A DNA stretch of 14,110 nucleotides from Acidobacteriota bacterium (GTDB taxonomy: Bacteria; Actinomycetota; Actinomycetes; Actinomycetales; Micrococcaceae): the NCBI GenBank assembly GCA_019352125.1, contig JABBNV010000023.1, forward strand, positions 1 to 14,110, written 5' to 3'. The notes below the pieces were generated by a model that saw nothing but the letters and a program-made list of their open reading frames with translations, did not search any database and was not told the DNA's origin. Below, one piece after another: positions 6,055-13,218 of the stretch; position 1 is the first letter of the stretch; the number at the start of each line of letters is the position of its first letter. Both the position numbers and the translations under genes were made by a program.

Positions 6055-7238
6055 TGACCATGACGAACAATAGTCACGGCGTCGCTGCTATGGAGCAAGC
6101 GATGGCAGCCCTGGCCACGGCTATCCAATCCGAGGGCCCCGCGGTGGAACTCTCCGCCGATGGCGGGCTAACGCTGCATCAGCAAAGTGAGCTGGCTAGT
6201 TCCCTCTTGCCGGATTCCGACGGCGGCGTCGCGGCGGTCGTAGCCACCTCCGGTTCCACAGGCACACCCAAACGCACGCTCTTGGGTGTTGACGCGCTGG
6301 CTGCCTCATCGATGGGTACCGCCATGGCGCTCCGTGGCGAGGGCCAGTGGTTACTAGCCCTGCCGACGCACTATGTGGCGGGCTTGCAGGTGCTGGTGCG
6401 CTCCCTCTTTGCCGGAACCCAGCCGTGGCTGATGGACCTCAGCGGTGGTTTCACACCGAGCGCCTTCACCGCGGCTGCCGAAGAACTGACGGACAAGATT
6501 CGCTTCACCTCCCTGGTGCCCACACAACTGAGCAGATTGCTGGCTGACCCTCAGCCCGCGACGTTGGCGGTGCTGCGCCGGTTCAATGCCATTCTGCTGG
6601 GCGGCGCTCCCGCAACTGCTGCGCTGCTGAAATCCGCGGCAGACGCCGGCCTGAAAGTGGTGACCACCTATGGCATGAGCGAGACCTGTGGCGGTTGCGT
6701 GTACAACGGCGTCCCGCTGGCGAGTGTACAGGTGCGCGTGGACGATGGGCGTATTTCGTTAGGTGGGGACGTCCTGGCCTCTGGCTACCTGGCGAACCCG
6801 GAACTCTCCGCCAAGGCATTCCACACGGAGCAGGGCACACGCTGGTACCGCACCGAGGATCTTGGCGAGCTCGACACCACAAATAGGCTGAAGGTACGTG
6901 GACGTGCCGATGACGTGGTGATGACCGGCGGCCTCAAAGTATCAGCCGCACACGTCACCGCTGCGTTGGAAGGGCTGGACGGCGTCCCTGCGGCCTTCGC
7001 CACGGGTATCCCGGATACTCAGTGGGGGCAACGCGTGGCGGCCATGGTGGTCACCACGTTGCCGAAAGACCAGATCACCGCTGGCTGCGCCGCGGTCCTG
7101 GAGCCGCACGCAGTACCCAAGACCATCGCCGTCGTGTCTGAACTTCCGTTGCTGCCCAACGGAAAACCGGACCGGCAGCGTATCTACGCACTACTGAGCC
7201 AAGCGGCCAACGCTGCGGACGCCGCTCAAAATGCCTGA
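6054..7238 (+). CDS. menE: o-succinylbenzoate-CoA ligase
   Basis: MenE activates o-succinylbenzoate with ATP and CoA to give the substrate of MenB. The 394-residue protein is a compact ANL-family adenylating enzyme. It has the P-loop VVATSGSTGTPKRTLL (62-77), the A5 motif TYGMSETCGG (205-214) and the adenosine-ribose Asp269 in YRTEDLGEL. The hinge is VRGRADDVVMTGGLKVSAAHV (281-301), and the C-terminal catalytic Lys371 lies in LLPNGKPDRQ. It is shorter than the roughly 450-residue E. coli enzyme because the N-terminal part is reduced, as in the mycobacterial MenE. The ATG overlaps the menB stop by one base, so I expect translational coupling; there is no separate ribosome site, and a second ATG lies two codons later. 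Context next to menB and menA confirms the substrate better than sequence alone would. Confidence 0.94.
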   Translation: MTMTNNSHGVAAMEQAMAALATAIQSEGPAVELSADGGLTLHQQSELASSLLPDSDGGVAAVVATSGSTGTPKRTLLGVDALAASSMGTAMALRGEGQWLLALPTHYVAGLQVLVRSLFAGTQPWLMDLSGGFTPSAFTAAAEELTDKIRFTSLVPTQLSRLLADPQPATLAVLRRFNAILLGGAPATAALLKSAADAGLKVVTTYGMSETCGGCVYNGVPLASVQVRVDDGRISLGGDVLASGYLANPELSAKAFHTEQGTRWYRTEDLGELDTTNRLKVRGRADDVVMTGGLKVSAAHVTAALEGLDGVPAAFATGIPDTQWGQRVAAMVVTTLPKDQITAGCAAVLEPHAVPKTIAVVSELPLLPNGKPDRQRIYALLSQAANAADAAQNA

Positions 7239-7248
7239 CGCGTAGCGC

Positions 7249-7286
7249 TAGACTCGACTGCCAGACTTTTCCCAGAATCTAGGAGT
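7249..7286 (+). promoter_or_regulatory. Possible menA promoter and strong ribosome binding site
   Basis: TAGACT (7249-7254) is a good actinobacterial -10 box, 10 bp after the menE stop. Transcription would start near 7261 and give a leader of about 31 nt. AGGAG (7281-7285) sits 6 nt before the GTG at 7292 and fixes the menA start. Unlike menB, menA therefore has a conventional leader; read-through from menE is also possible across the 53-bp gap. Confidence 0.4.
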
Positions 7287-7291
7287 AAAAA

Positions 7292-8173
7292 GTGGCCACA
7301 GTTGGTCAATGGATCGAAGGCGCACGCCTGCGGACCCTGCCCATGGCGCTGGCGCCCGTGATTATCGGCACAGCAGCCGCCTACGATTTGGGCGGCTTCA
7401 AGCCCCTTAACGCCGTGCTCGCCGCTCTGGTGGGATTGCTCCTGCAGATCGGCGTGAACTACGCCAATGACTATTCTGATGGTATTCGGGGCACCGATGA
7501 CGTTCGGGTGGGCCCGTTGCGGTTGGTGGGCTCCGGCGCCGCAAGCCCGCGCTCCGTCAAGTTCGCCGCCTTTGCTTCCTTCGGCATTGCCATGCTGGCA
7601 GGGCTGGGCCTGGTGGTGCTGACGCAGGCCTGGTGGATGATACTGGTGGGCGCGGCCTGCGTGGTGGCCGCCTGGGGCTATACCGGAGGCAAGAACCCCT
7701 ATGGGTACCTGGGGCTGGGCGACGTATTTGTTTTCGTGTTCTTCGGGCTGGTAGCCACCCTGGGTACCACCTTCACCCAGGCTGGTCGCATTTCGCTGGA
7801 GAGCGTGATTGGCGCCGTCGGCACGGGACTCATTGCCATGGCACTGCTCATGGCCAACAACGTGCGGGACATTCCAACGGATACAGAAGTGGGCAAACGA
7901 ACACTGGCGGTGCGTCTGGGGGACAACAACGCCCGGCTCAGCTACGTGCTAATGCTTGCGTTGTCACTACTACTGGTCATCATCCCGGCGGTCACCAAGC
8001 CGTGGCTGCTGATAGTGCTGCTACTCATCCCGGCCACCCTGATGCCCAGCTGGCTGATGCTCAAGGGCAAAAAGCGGAAGTCACTGATCCCCGTTCTGAA
8101 ACACACGGGGCTGATCAACTTGGGATATAGCCTGCTATTCGCGCTGGGCCTAGTGCTGAACCACGTTTTCTGA
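7292..8173 (+). CDS. menA: 1,4-dihydroxy-2-naphthoate polyprenyltransferase
   Basis: MenA attaches the polyprenyl tail to 1,4-dihydroxy-2-naphthoate in the membrane, giving demethylmenaquinone. The 293-residue product is a UbiA-family integral membrane prenyltransferase with about nine hydrophobic segments. It opens with WIEGARLRTLPMALAPVIIG, the MenA signature. The first Asp-rich motif is NYANDYSDGIRGTDD (58-70), and the second is ANNVRDIPTDTEVGKRTLA (188-206, with Asp193 and Asp197), which bind the Mg-diphosphate of the donor. GPLRLVGSG after the first motif is also characteristic. The start is secured by AGGAG. It is the third gene of the menaquinone cluster and faces the DUF4229 gene tail to tail, 28 bp apart. 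The length and motifs are complete and nothing is unusual. Confidence 0.96.
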   Translation: MATVGQWIEGARLRTLPMALAPVIIGTAAAYDLGGFKPLNAVLAALVGLLLQIGVNYANDYSDGIRGTDDVRVGPLRLVGSGAASPRSVKFAAFASFGIAMLAGLGLVVLTQAWWMILVGAACVVAAWGYTGGKNPYGYLGLGDVFVFVFFGLVATLGTTFTQAGRISLESVIGAVGTGLIAMALLMANNVRDIPTDTEVGKRTLAVRLGDNNARLSYVLMLALSLLLVIIPAVTKPWLLIVLLLIPATLMPSWLMLKGKKRKSLIPVLKHTGLINLGYSLLFALGLVLNHVF

Positions 8174-8189
8174 GGACGCCATGGTTCAG
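8156..8189. terminator. Inverted repeat between convergent menA and DUF4229 genes, possible bidirectional terminator
   Basis: CTGAACCA (8156-8163) and TGGTTCAG (8182-8189) form a perfect 8-bp stem with an 18-nt loop that contains the menA stop codon. A smaller GGCG-gatt-CGCC stem follows in the 28-bp gap. Neither has a U-tract, so a classical intrinsic terminator is not shown. The position between converging genes is what suggests the role. Confidence 0.35.
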
Positions 8190-8201
8190 GGGCGGATTCG
8201 C

Positions 8202-8561
8202 CTAGTCGAGGAATTCACGCGGAACGGACGACGGCGCTGCCAAGTTTGCGCTGGCACGCGCCTCCGGCCGCTGGTCCGCATTGATCTTTACATCCGGGTG
8301 CTCGTCCAAGAGGGAATCTTCCGCCTGTGCGTCAGCCAATTCGGTGGCGCTGCGCACTGGCTTCGCGTTACCGCGGAAGCGGTTGGCCATCTGCTCCGCA
8401 GCAGCGTCCCGCTGCTTGCGGAAGAACAGGTAACTCACGCAGAAGGCGATGACCGCTGCAGCAATCGCGGAAACAATCGCGCCCACCTGAATCAGCAGAA
8501 AAATCACAAACAGCGGCACAAAGATAGCCACTCGGATCAGGAAGTACTTGAAGAAAGCCAC
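8202..8561 (-). CDS. DUF4229 domain small membrane protein
   Basis: The 119-residue protein has two adjacent membrane segments (about residues 5-24 and 27-47) beginning MAFFKYFLIRVAIFVPLFVIF. The second ends SYLFFRKQRDAAAEQM, and a hydrophilic, acidic tail follows. This is the layout of DUF4229, a family of unknown function that I recall mainly from actinobacteria, often beside menA. The GTG start at 8561 has no ribosome site but stands exactly 6 nt after TAGAAT, so the mRNA is probably leaderless. It converges on menA and diverges from the PLDc_N gene. No catalytic motif is visible. A role as a membrane accessory in quinone or cytochrome biogenesis is only guilt by association. Confidence 0.8.
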   Translation of the reverse strand: MAFFKYFLIRVAIFVPLFVIFLLIQVGAIVSAIAAAVIAFCVSYLFFRKQRDAAAEQMANRFRGNAKPVRSATELADAQAEDSLLDEHPDVKINADQRPEARASANLAAPSSVPREFLD

Positions 8562-8644
8562 GGGACTATTCTACCCGCCCAAGATGTGCCCAGCGCCCAT
8601 AACTCGATGGGGGCTGCAGGCCCCCGACAGGCCTAGAATGAAGT
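8562..8644. promoter_or_regulatory. Divergent leaderless promoters with GC-rich hairpin
   Basis: Two TAGAAT boxes point away from each other. One is on the minus strand at 8573-8568, 6 nt before the GTG of the DUF4229 gene; the other is on the plus strand at 8634-8639, 5 nt before the ATG of the PLDc_N gene. Neither start has a Shine-Dalgarno sequence. Between them GGGGGC (8609-8614), 5 nt, and GCCCCC (8620-8625) form a perfect 6-bp dyad that covers the expected -35 region of the plus-strand promoter. It could be an operator. Confidence 0.5.
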
Positions 8645-8992
8645 ATGGCCCGCTATCTAGTTTTCATAGTGTTATTGGCCGTATTTATCTACGGTCTGAT
8701 TGATTGTGTCCGCTCGGATGCGCGCGACGTTCGCGGCATCGCCAAGGGGTGGTGGGTACTGATCGTCATCGCACTCCCCTTGGTGGGCGTGCTGCTGTGG
8801 TTCGCTCTGGGCCGGCCACGCTACGCAGAGCCACAGAGCGCGCCAAGCGCCGGGCCTTTGGCACCGGACGATGATCCTGAATTTCTGGCCAATTTGGAAC
8901 GCTCACGCCGGCGCGCTGCCGCGGACGCACAGCGTCAAGCGGCAAAGCGCCAGCGTGATCAGCAATTCAAGGACAAGGGCACTACCTCTTAG
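8645..8992 (+). CDS. PLDc_N domain small membrane protein
   Basis: The 115-residue protein consists of two membrane helices (about 3-19 and 35-54). They are joined by the short linker IDCVRSDARDVRGIAKGWW and followed by FALGRPRYAE and a charged, Arg/Ala/Gln-rich tail with helical character. The pattern matches PLDc_N (phospholipase D nuclease N-terminal), which in actinobacteria is common as a stand-alone protein without any nuclease part, as here; no HKD motif is present. Its function is unknown. The ATG at 8645 lies 5 nt after TAGAAT, indicating a leaderless start. Its stop codon overlaps the ccsB stop on the other strand by 4 bp, so the two transcripts must converge inside coding sequence. 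Confidence 0.83.
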   Translation: MARYLVFIVLLAVFIYGLIDCVRSDARDVRGIAKGWWVLIVIALPLVGVLLWFALGRPRYAEPQSAPSAGPLAPDDDPEFLANLERSRRRAAADAQRQAAKRQRDQQFKDKGTTS

Positions 8993-10056
8993 CTGCCCAC
9001 GCCTGCGTAGGAGTGCAGGCCGGAGAAGTAGATGTTCACAATGGTGAAGTTAAACACTACGCAGAGGTAGCCCACGATGGACAACCATGCGGCACGGGTG
9101 CCGGTCCATCCTCGGGTTGCCCGCGCGTGCAGGTACCCGGCGTAGACCACCCAGATCACAAATGTCCATACCTCTTTGGTGTCCCAGCCCCAGAAGCGGC
9201 CCCAAGCTTTTTCCGCCCAAATAGAGCCAAACATCAGGGTAAGCGTCCAGCCCACAAAGCCAATGGCGTTGATTCGGTAGGCGAGATTTTCAAGGCTCAG
9301 GGCGCTGGGCATCATGCGCATGAAGGGCAAGGAATCCTTGGTTCCCGCAGCCAGTATGCGCTCCCGGCGTGACTGCAGCAATTGCAACACGGACATGGCG
9401 AACGTCAAGGTGAACAGGGACGCGCTCATTACCGCGATGGAAACGTGGATAATCAACCAGTAGCTTTGCAGCGCTGGCACCAGGTGCCCGGCGGGAGTCC
9501 AGAAGGCCACCGACGCCGCGGTGATCATCACCAGTACTAGACCGATCACAAACGTACCCAGGAAGCGAAGATCACGCCGGGTCAGCACAATCAGGAACAC
9601 CACAGCCACCACTGCACCACCGGTGGTGCAGAATTCATACATATTGCCCCACGGCACACGGCCCGCGGCCAGGCCACGCATCACCACTGCGCACACATGA
9701 AGAGCTGCGGCCAGCCCTGTCAGTACTACGGCCACTCGAGCCGCCTGCCTGCGCACGCCGGAGTACTTCATCTCGTCATCAGCTGTACCCGCCGCCGCTA
9801 TGTGAGCGGTGGAGGGACGTTCTGCGCGGTCCTCCGGATCATAGCCAGCCGCGTAGACCACGTCGGACGCGCCAGCCGCACCAACCGCCACCCGCTGCTG
9901 TGCCGCCGCCGTGCTGGCAGCCTGCACCGTCGCCGTCGTACGACTGTTTTGGATCAAGTCCCACGCAAAGGCGACGAAAGCCACCACATAGACGATTCCG
10001 GCCAATAGCACAAAAAGTACGCTGTATTCGGCCAATGTTTGATTTGTGTCTGGCAT
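8989..10056 (-). CDS. ccsB: Cytochrome c biogenesis protein CcsB/ResC (CcsA-type heme-handling protein)
   Basis: This membrane protein of System II handles heme and, with ResB, carries it out and attaches it to apocytochrome c. It has 355 residues. A first membrane helix (12-34) is followed by an Ala-rich hydrophilic linker (about 40-100), then the CcsA/CcmC-type core with several helices. The core holds the tryptophan-rich WWD motif WGRFWGWDTKEVW (285-297) on the outer face. Candidate heme-ligand histidines are His204 (LIIHVS), His310 (GYLHAR) and His348 (SGLHSYA). The start ATG overlaps the resB stop by one base (TAATG), and it is the last gene of the operon. Naming differs between organisms: ccsA, ccsB and resC are all used for this family. 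The N-terminal linker is longer than in plastid CcsA but usual for actinobacteria. Confidence 0.94.
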   Translation of the reverse strand: MPDTNQTLAEYSVLFVLLAGIVYVVAFVAFAWDLIQNSRTTATVQAASTAAAQQRVAVGAAGASDVVYAAGYDPEDRAERPSTAHIAAAGTADDEMKYSGVRRQAARVAVVLTGLAAALHVCAVVMRGLAAGRVPWGNMYEFCTTGGAVVAVVFLIVLTRRDLRFLGTFVIGLVLVMITAASVAFWTPAGHLVPALQSYWLIIHVSIAVMSASLFTLTFAMSVLQLLQSRRERILAAGTKDSLPFMRMMPSALSLENLAYRINAIGFVGWTLTLMFGSIWAEKAWGRFWGWDTKEVWTFVIWVVYAGYLHARATRGWTGTRAAWLSIVGYLCVVFNFTIVNIYFSGLHSYAGVGS

Positions 10057-11750
10057 TACTGATCCTTCGTAGCGGTAGTTGCCGGTTGATCTTTATCTTG
10101 CGCCTTTGCACCGCGCTTCGCCACTGACTCACCGGGCAATGCCCACGTCTTGGCCAATAGCTTGCGGATATTCGTTGACTCCTGCGCCAGACGGTAATCC
10201 TCGCCTCGTGCCAAGAGTCCATACTCCACCATGGTGCGCCCGTCCGGGTGGACTCCGGTGCGGACCCACGCCCGTCGACGAGACAGGAACAGCGAGCCAA
10301 CGAGTCCCAGCAGCGCGGCCACGCCAAAGATGAGAGCGCTGGCCTGGCCTGGATCATGGTGAATGTCCAGCCCAACATAGCGCTTAATGCCGTCAAAACT
10401 GATGGAACCCTTTCCATCAGGCAGCGTGTACGAGCCCCCGGGCGCCAGCACGATGCCACCAGCCTTGAGATCCCTGTTGTTAAGTGGCGTCAGTTTGGAG
10501 GTATCTAGGGTGTAGACGTTCTTCGGTGCGCCGCCATCCAGGCCCAGGTCCCCGTAGTAAGAGTTGAGGTCGAGTTGTGGGTTGAAGGGGTCAGGGTCCG
10601 AAGCATAAGCCACGCCCTTGTCATCCTGCAGGGCTGTAGGCAGGAAGAACCCCACAAAACCGAGCTGACTTGGCTTAGCGTCAGGAACCTTAATCACCAG
10701 CAGGGAAGTATATGCACCATCGCTGGGCACAGCCACTACCGGCCCTTGGAAGGCCACCTTTCCGGTCCCATCCTTGACGGTGACCACAGGCGCGTAGCCG
10801 TTTCCTACCAGATACACATTCGTACCACCGATACTCACCGGGTCATTGACCTTCAACGTCTGGGTCTTTGCGGGGTCAGTGGGGGAATCCTTGGTGGTGA
10901 GCTGGGCGTTGAAGTCCAGCGGCTGACCGTAGTGGGCCTTAGATTCACGATCAAATTTCACCGTGAACTTGTCCAACGTGATCGAATATGGAGACAGCTG
11001 GGTCGACGAAAAGTTGGTTCCAGGGCTAAACGAGTCGTAGCCCACCAAGGTGTTGACGAAGGTGTCACCCTCCACCAAGATGCGCTGCCCCGTGTAACCG
11101 AACAACCCACCGATGGCGATGGAAACCAGCACCCCAATTAGTGCCGTGTGGAATATCAGGTTGCCCACCTCTTTGAGGAATCCGCGCTCTGCGCCGACAG
11201 ACGGCCGGTCACCGTCAACATCGCGGATGTCCACCCGGTAGCCGCGGGCTTTGAGGGCTGCTGCGGCGTCCTTGATGGCCTGCGCGGGAGTAACACCCTG
11301 CTCCGCTGGAATCTCCAGAGTGCCGTATTGTGGCAGCCGCGAGAGCCGCCGGGGGGTGCGCGGAGGCTTGGATTTGATGGCCTTGTAATGCGCGATGGCC
11401 CGTGGAATCACACAGCCGATCAGCGAGATGAAGAGCAGTAGGTAGATCGCGGAAAACCACGGCGACGAAAATACATCAAAGAGCTTGAACCAATCCAGCA
11501 CGGGACCGGTTCCTGGGTGATCTGAAATGTATTTCGTCACGGCGGCGGCGCTCGTTGGGCGTTGCGGGAACAAGGACCCGGGAACCGCCGCAACAGCTAG
11601 AAGCAGTAGCAAGAACAGCGCAGTGCGCATGCTGGTGAGCTGCCGCCACGCCCAGCGCAGCATCCCCCGGAATCCGAGCTTGGGGAGCGCTACATCGCTC
11701 TTCACATCCGCCGTGGCAGACTTCTTGGGCTTCTTTGTTTTGTCAGCCAT
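10056..11750 (-). CDS. resB: Cytochrome c biogenesis protein ResB (Ccs1 family)
   Basis: ResB is the large partner of CcsB in the System II heme-ligation complex. The 564-residue product starts with a Lys-rich cytoplasmic tail and LRWAWRQLTSMRTALFLLLLL, the standard first helix, then a second helix near SPWFSAIYLLLFISLIGC. The third helix (NLIFHTALIGVLVSI) leads to a large extracytoplasmic domain beginning GYTGQRILVEGDTF. The last helix (ALIFGVAALLGLVGSLFL) is followed by RRRAWVR and a cytoplasmic tail. I took the ATG at 11750, which overlaps the ccdA stop as TAATG; an in-frame start at 11783 would add 11 residues inside ccdA and is less likely. The protein is at the long end for the family through its charged tails. 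Overlaps on both sides imply coupled translation. Confidence 0.94.
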   Translation of the reverse strand: MADKTKKPKKSATADVKSDVALPKLGFRGMLRWAWRQLTSMRTALFLLLLLAVAAVPGSLFPQRPTSAAAVTKYISDHPGTGPVLDWFKLFDVFSSPWFSAIYLLLFISLIGCVIPRAIAHYKAIKSKPPRTPRRLSRLPQYGTLEIPAEQGVTPAQAIKDAAAALKARGYRVDIRDVDGDRPSVGAERGFLKEVGNLIFHTALIGVLVSIAIGGLFGYTGQRILVEGDTFVNTLVGYDSFSPGTNFSSTQLSPYSITLDKFTVKFDRESKAHYGQPLDFNAQLTTKDSPTDPAKTQTLKVNDPVSIGGTNVYLVGNGYAPVVTVKDGTGKVAFQGPVVAVPSDGAYTSLLVIKVPDAKPSQLGFVGFFLPTALQDDKGVAYASDPDPFNPQLDLNSYYGDLGLDGGAPKNVYTLDTSKLTPLNNRDLKAGGIVLAPGGSYTLPDGKGSISFDGIKRYVGLDIHHDPGQASALIFGVAALLGLVGSLFLSRRRAWVRTGVHPDGRTMVEYGLLARGEDYRLAQESTNIRKLLAKTWALPGESVAKRGAKAQDKDQPATTATKDQ

Positions 11751-12505
11751 TAGACCGGCAGCCTCACTTCGTTTGCAAACCAAAATTGCAAGTCGTTAAT
11801 CCATATTCCCCAAAGACCAGTCACCATCAGAGCCCCCAGCGCAATCAACAGCCCGCCGCCAAAATACTGGACGGCCCGCTTATGCTGCGTAAATACCTTG
11901 AGCGCACCCATTCCCCGGCGAACACCCAGCGCAATAAGCAAGAACGGCAGGCCAAGTCCCAGGCAGTAGACAAAACTGAGTACCGCACCTTTCACCGCGC
12001 TGGACCCATCGGAAAAAGCAAGCAACTGCACAGCACCCAGAGTGGGTCCGGTGCAGGGAGCCCAGCCCAGTGCAAAAGTCACGCCCAACACGGGAGCCCC
12101 CCACAGCCCAGCGGGAGCCTTGTTGTGCAACTTGGCTTCATTCTGGAACCAGCCCAGGCCGCCCAAAAAAATAAACCCCAGCACAATCACCACCGCGCCA
12201 AGTACCTGAGTAACCCAGGCCGCATCGGGGCCTTTCAACCAAGCGCCCAGCTGGCCAAACACTGAGCCAAGGAGAACAAAAACAACAGAGAATCCGAGCA
12301 CAAACAAGCCCACCCCGGCAAACATGCGGCCGCGGCGCTGTTTGGCCAGATCCACCCCCGTCAGGCCCGTGACGTAGCCCAGATAGCCCGGAACCAGTGG
12401 CAGCACGCAAGGAGACAGAAAGGAAACCAACCCGGCCAACAGGGCTATGGGTAGAGCTAACAGCATCGAGCCGCTGAGCACCGTTTCGGCGAAGGGGTTA
12501 TTCAC
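11750..12505 (-). CDS. ccdA: Cytochrome c biogenesis thiol-disulfide transporter CcdA
   Basis: CcdA passes electrons from cytoplasmic thioredoxin across the membrane to ResA. The 251-residue protein has six membrane segments and the two conserved redox cysteines, Cys33 in FLSPCVLPLVPGYLGYVTG and Cys151 in GWAPCTGPTLGA. It starts MNNPFAETVLSGS, close to the usual actinobacterial N-terminus, from the GTG at 12505. An ATG at 12466 would remove 13 residues, and the longer open frame up to 12649 runs into resA and is not coding. The GTG lies 13 nt after the resA stop without a strong ribosome site, and its own stop overlaps resB. Membership of the same operon as resA and the heme ligase points to the cytochrome c role, rather than the general CcdA/DsbD function. 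Confidence 0.95.
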   Translation of the reverse strand: MNNPFAETVLSGSMLLALPIALLAGLVSFLSPCVLPLVPGYLGYVTGLTGVDLAKQRRGRMFAGVGLFVLGFSVVFVLLGSVFGQLGAWLKGPDAAWVTQVLGAVVIVLGFIFLGGLGWFQNEAKLHNKAPAGLWGAPVLGVTFALGWAPCTGPTLGAVQLLAFSDGSSAVKGAVLSFVYCLGLGLPFLLIALGVRRGMGALKVFTQHKRAVQYFGGGLLIALGALMVTGLWGIWINDLQFWFANEVRLPV

Positions 12506-12518
12506 TGGGCCGCAATCT

Positions 12519-13136
12519 CTAACCTTCCGCCAGCGCGGAAGCAATGAGCGCCTTGAGCGTCCCTTTTTCGGCGGTGCCAAGAATACGGGCGGAGACGCGC
12601 CCCTTCTTGTCAAGGACCAGTGTGGTGGGCACGGCTGCGGGCGGCACAAATGCTGTCAACGACAACAGGACACTGCCATCCTTATCGTTCAGGCTGGGAT
12701 ACCCAAGGTTGAAGGTCCGCTCAAAAGCCAGCGCCGTGGCGGATTCATCCCTAATATTCACGCCATAGAAGAGCACACCGGAAGGCTGAAATTCCTTGTA
12801 CAGCTCCCCCAGCCCGGGGGCTTCGACCCGGCATGGGGCACAGGCCGCGTACCAGAAGTTCAGCACGGTCACCTTGCCCGCGATGGAGGCCGCATCCACT
12901 ACCACGCCATCAAAAGTCTTGCCACTGAAAGTGACGGGTGGCTTACGGTCAGCGATGCCAAATTCCGTGACGGAACCATCTCCGGCAATGTAGTTTTTGT
13001 TATCCCCCGCGTTGGCCTGTTGTGCGAGCGGATCCTTCGCCGTACACGCAGCCAGCAACAGCGAACCGGCTGCTGGCAGAGCAGCCAACAGCGCGCGGCG
13101 GCTAGTGCGGCCGTGGGAATGCTGAGAACTGGTCAT
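12519..13136 (-). CDS. resA: ResA/TlpA-like thiol-disulfide oxidoreductase lipoprotein
   Basis: The protein reduces the heme-binding CXXC of apocytochrome c outside the membrane. It has 205 residues. The N-terminal signal SRRALLAALPAAGSLLLAAC carries a lipobox with Cys31, so it is probably membrane-anchored; the SRR before the hydrophobic stretch leaves Tat export possible. The thioredoxin-like domain starts around 68 (VTFSGKTFDG) and has the active site WYAACAPCRVEAP with Cys99 and Cys102. FYGVNIRDE follows, then the cis-Pro region VPTTLVLDKKGRV. The ATG at 13136 is preferred over a TTG four codons earlier because it is the normal start of the signal peptide; GGA lies about 8 nt upstream. 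It heads the operon resA-ccdA-resB-ccsB with its own promoter. Confidence 0.92.
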   Translation of the reverse strand: MTSSQHSHGRTSRRALLAALPAAGSLLLAACTAKDPLAQQANAGDNKNYIAGDGSVTEFGIADRKPPVTFSGKTFDGVVVDAASIAGKVTVLNFWYAACAPCRVEAPGLGELYKEFQPSGVLFYGVNIRDESATALAFERTFNLGYPSLNDKDGSVLLSLTAFVPPAAVPTTLVLDKKGRVSARILGTAEKGTLKALIASALAEG

Positions 13137-13162
13137 AAAAAATTCCAAATCGAAGGGGATTG

Positions 13163-13198
13163 TTTGGCTATTCTACAGCGTGTCGAAAAGCTGAACGT
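13163..13198 (-). promoter_or_regulatory. Candidate promoter of the resA operon
   Basis: TAGAAT on the minus strand (13175-13170), identical to the -10 boxes at the DUF4229 and PLDc_N genes, lies in the 82-bp gap between the histidine phosphatase stop and resA. Transcription would start near 13163, leaving about 27 nt of leader. No clear -35 box is visible; ACGTTC is what stands at the expected distance. Confidence 0.4.
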
Positions 13199-13218
13199 TT
13201 CCTGTGCGTTGGCGGAAC

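Noticed and set aside
12506..12649. N-terminal extension of CcdA
   Set aside because: It overlaps the end of resA and is Pro/Arg-rich; the GTG at 12505 gives the usual MNNPFAETVLSGS start.
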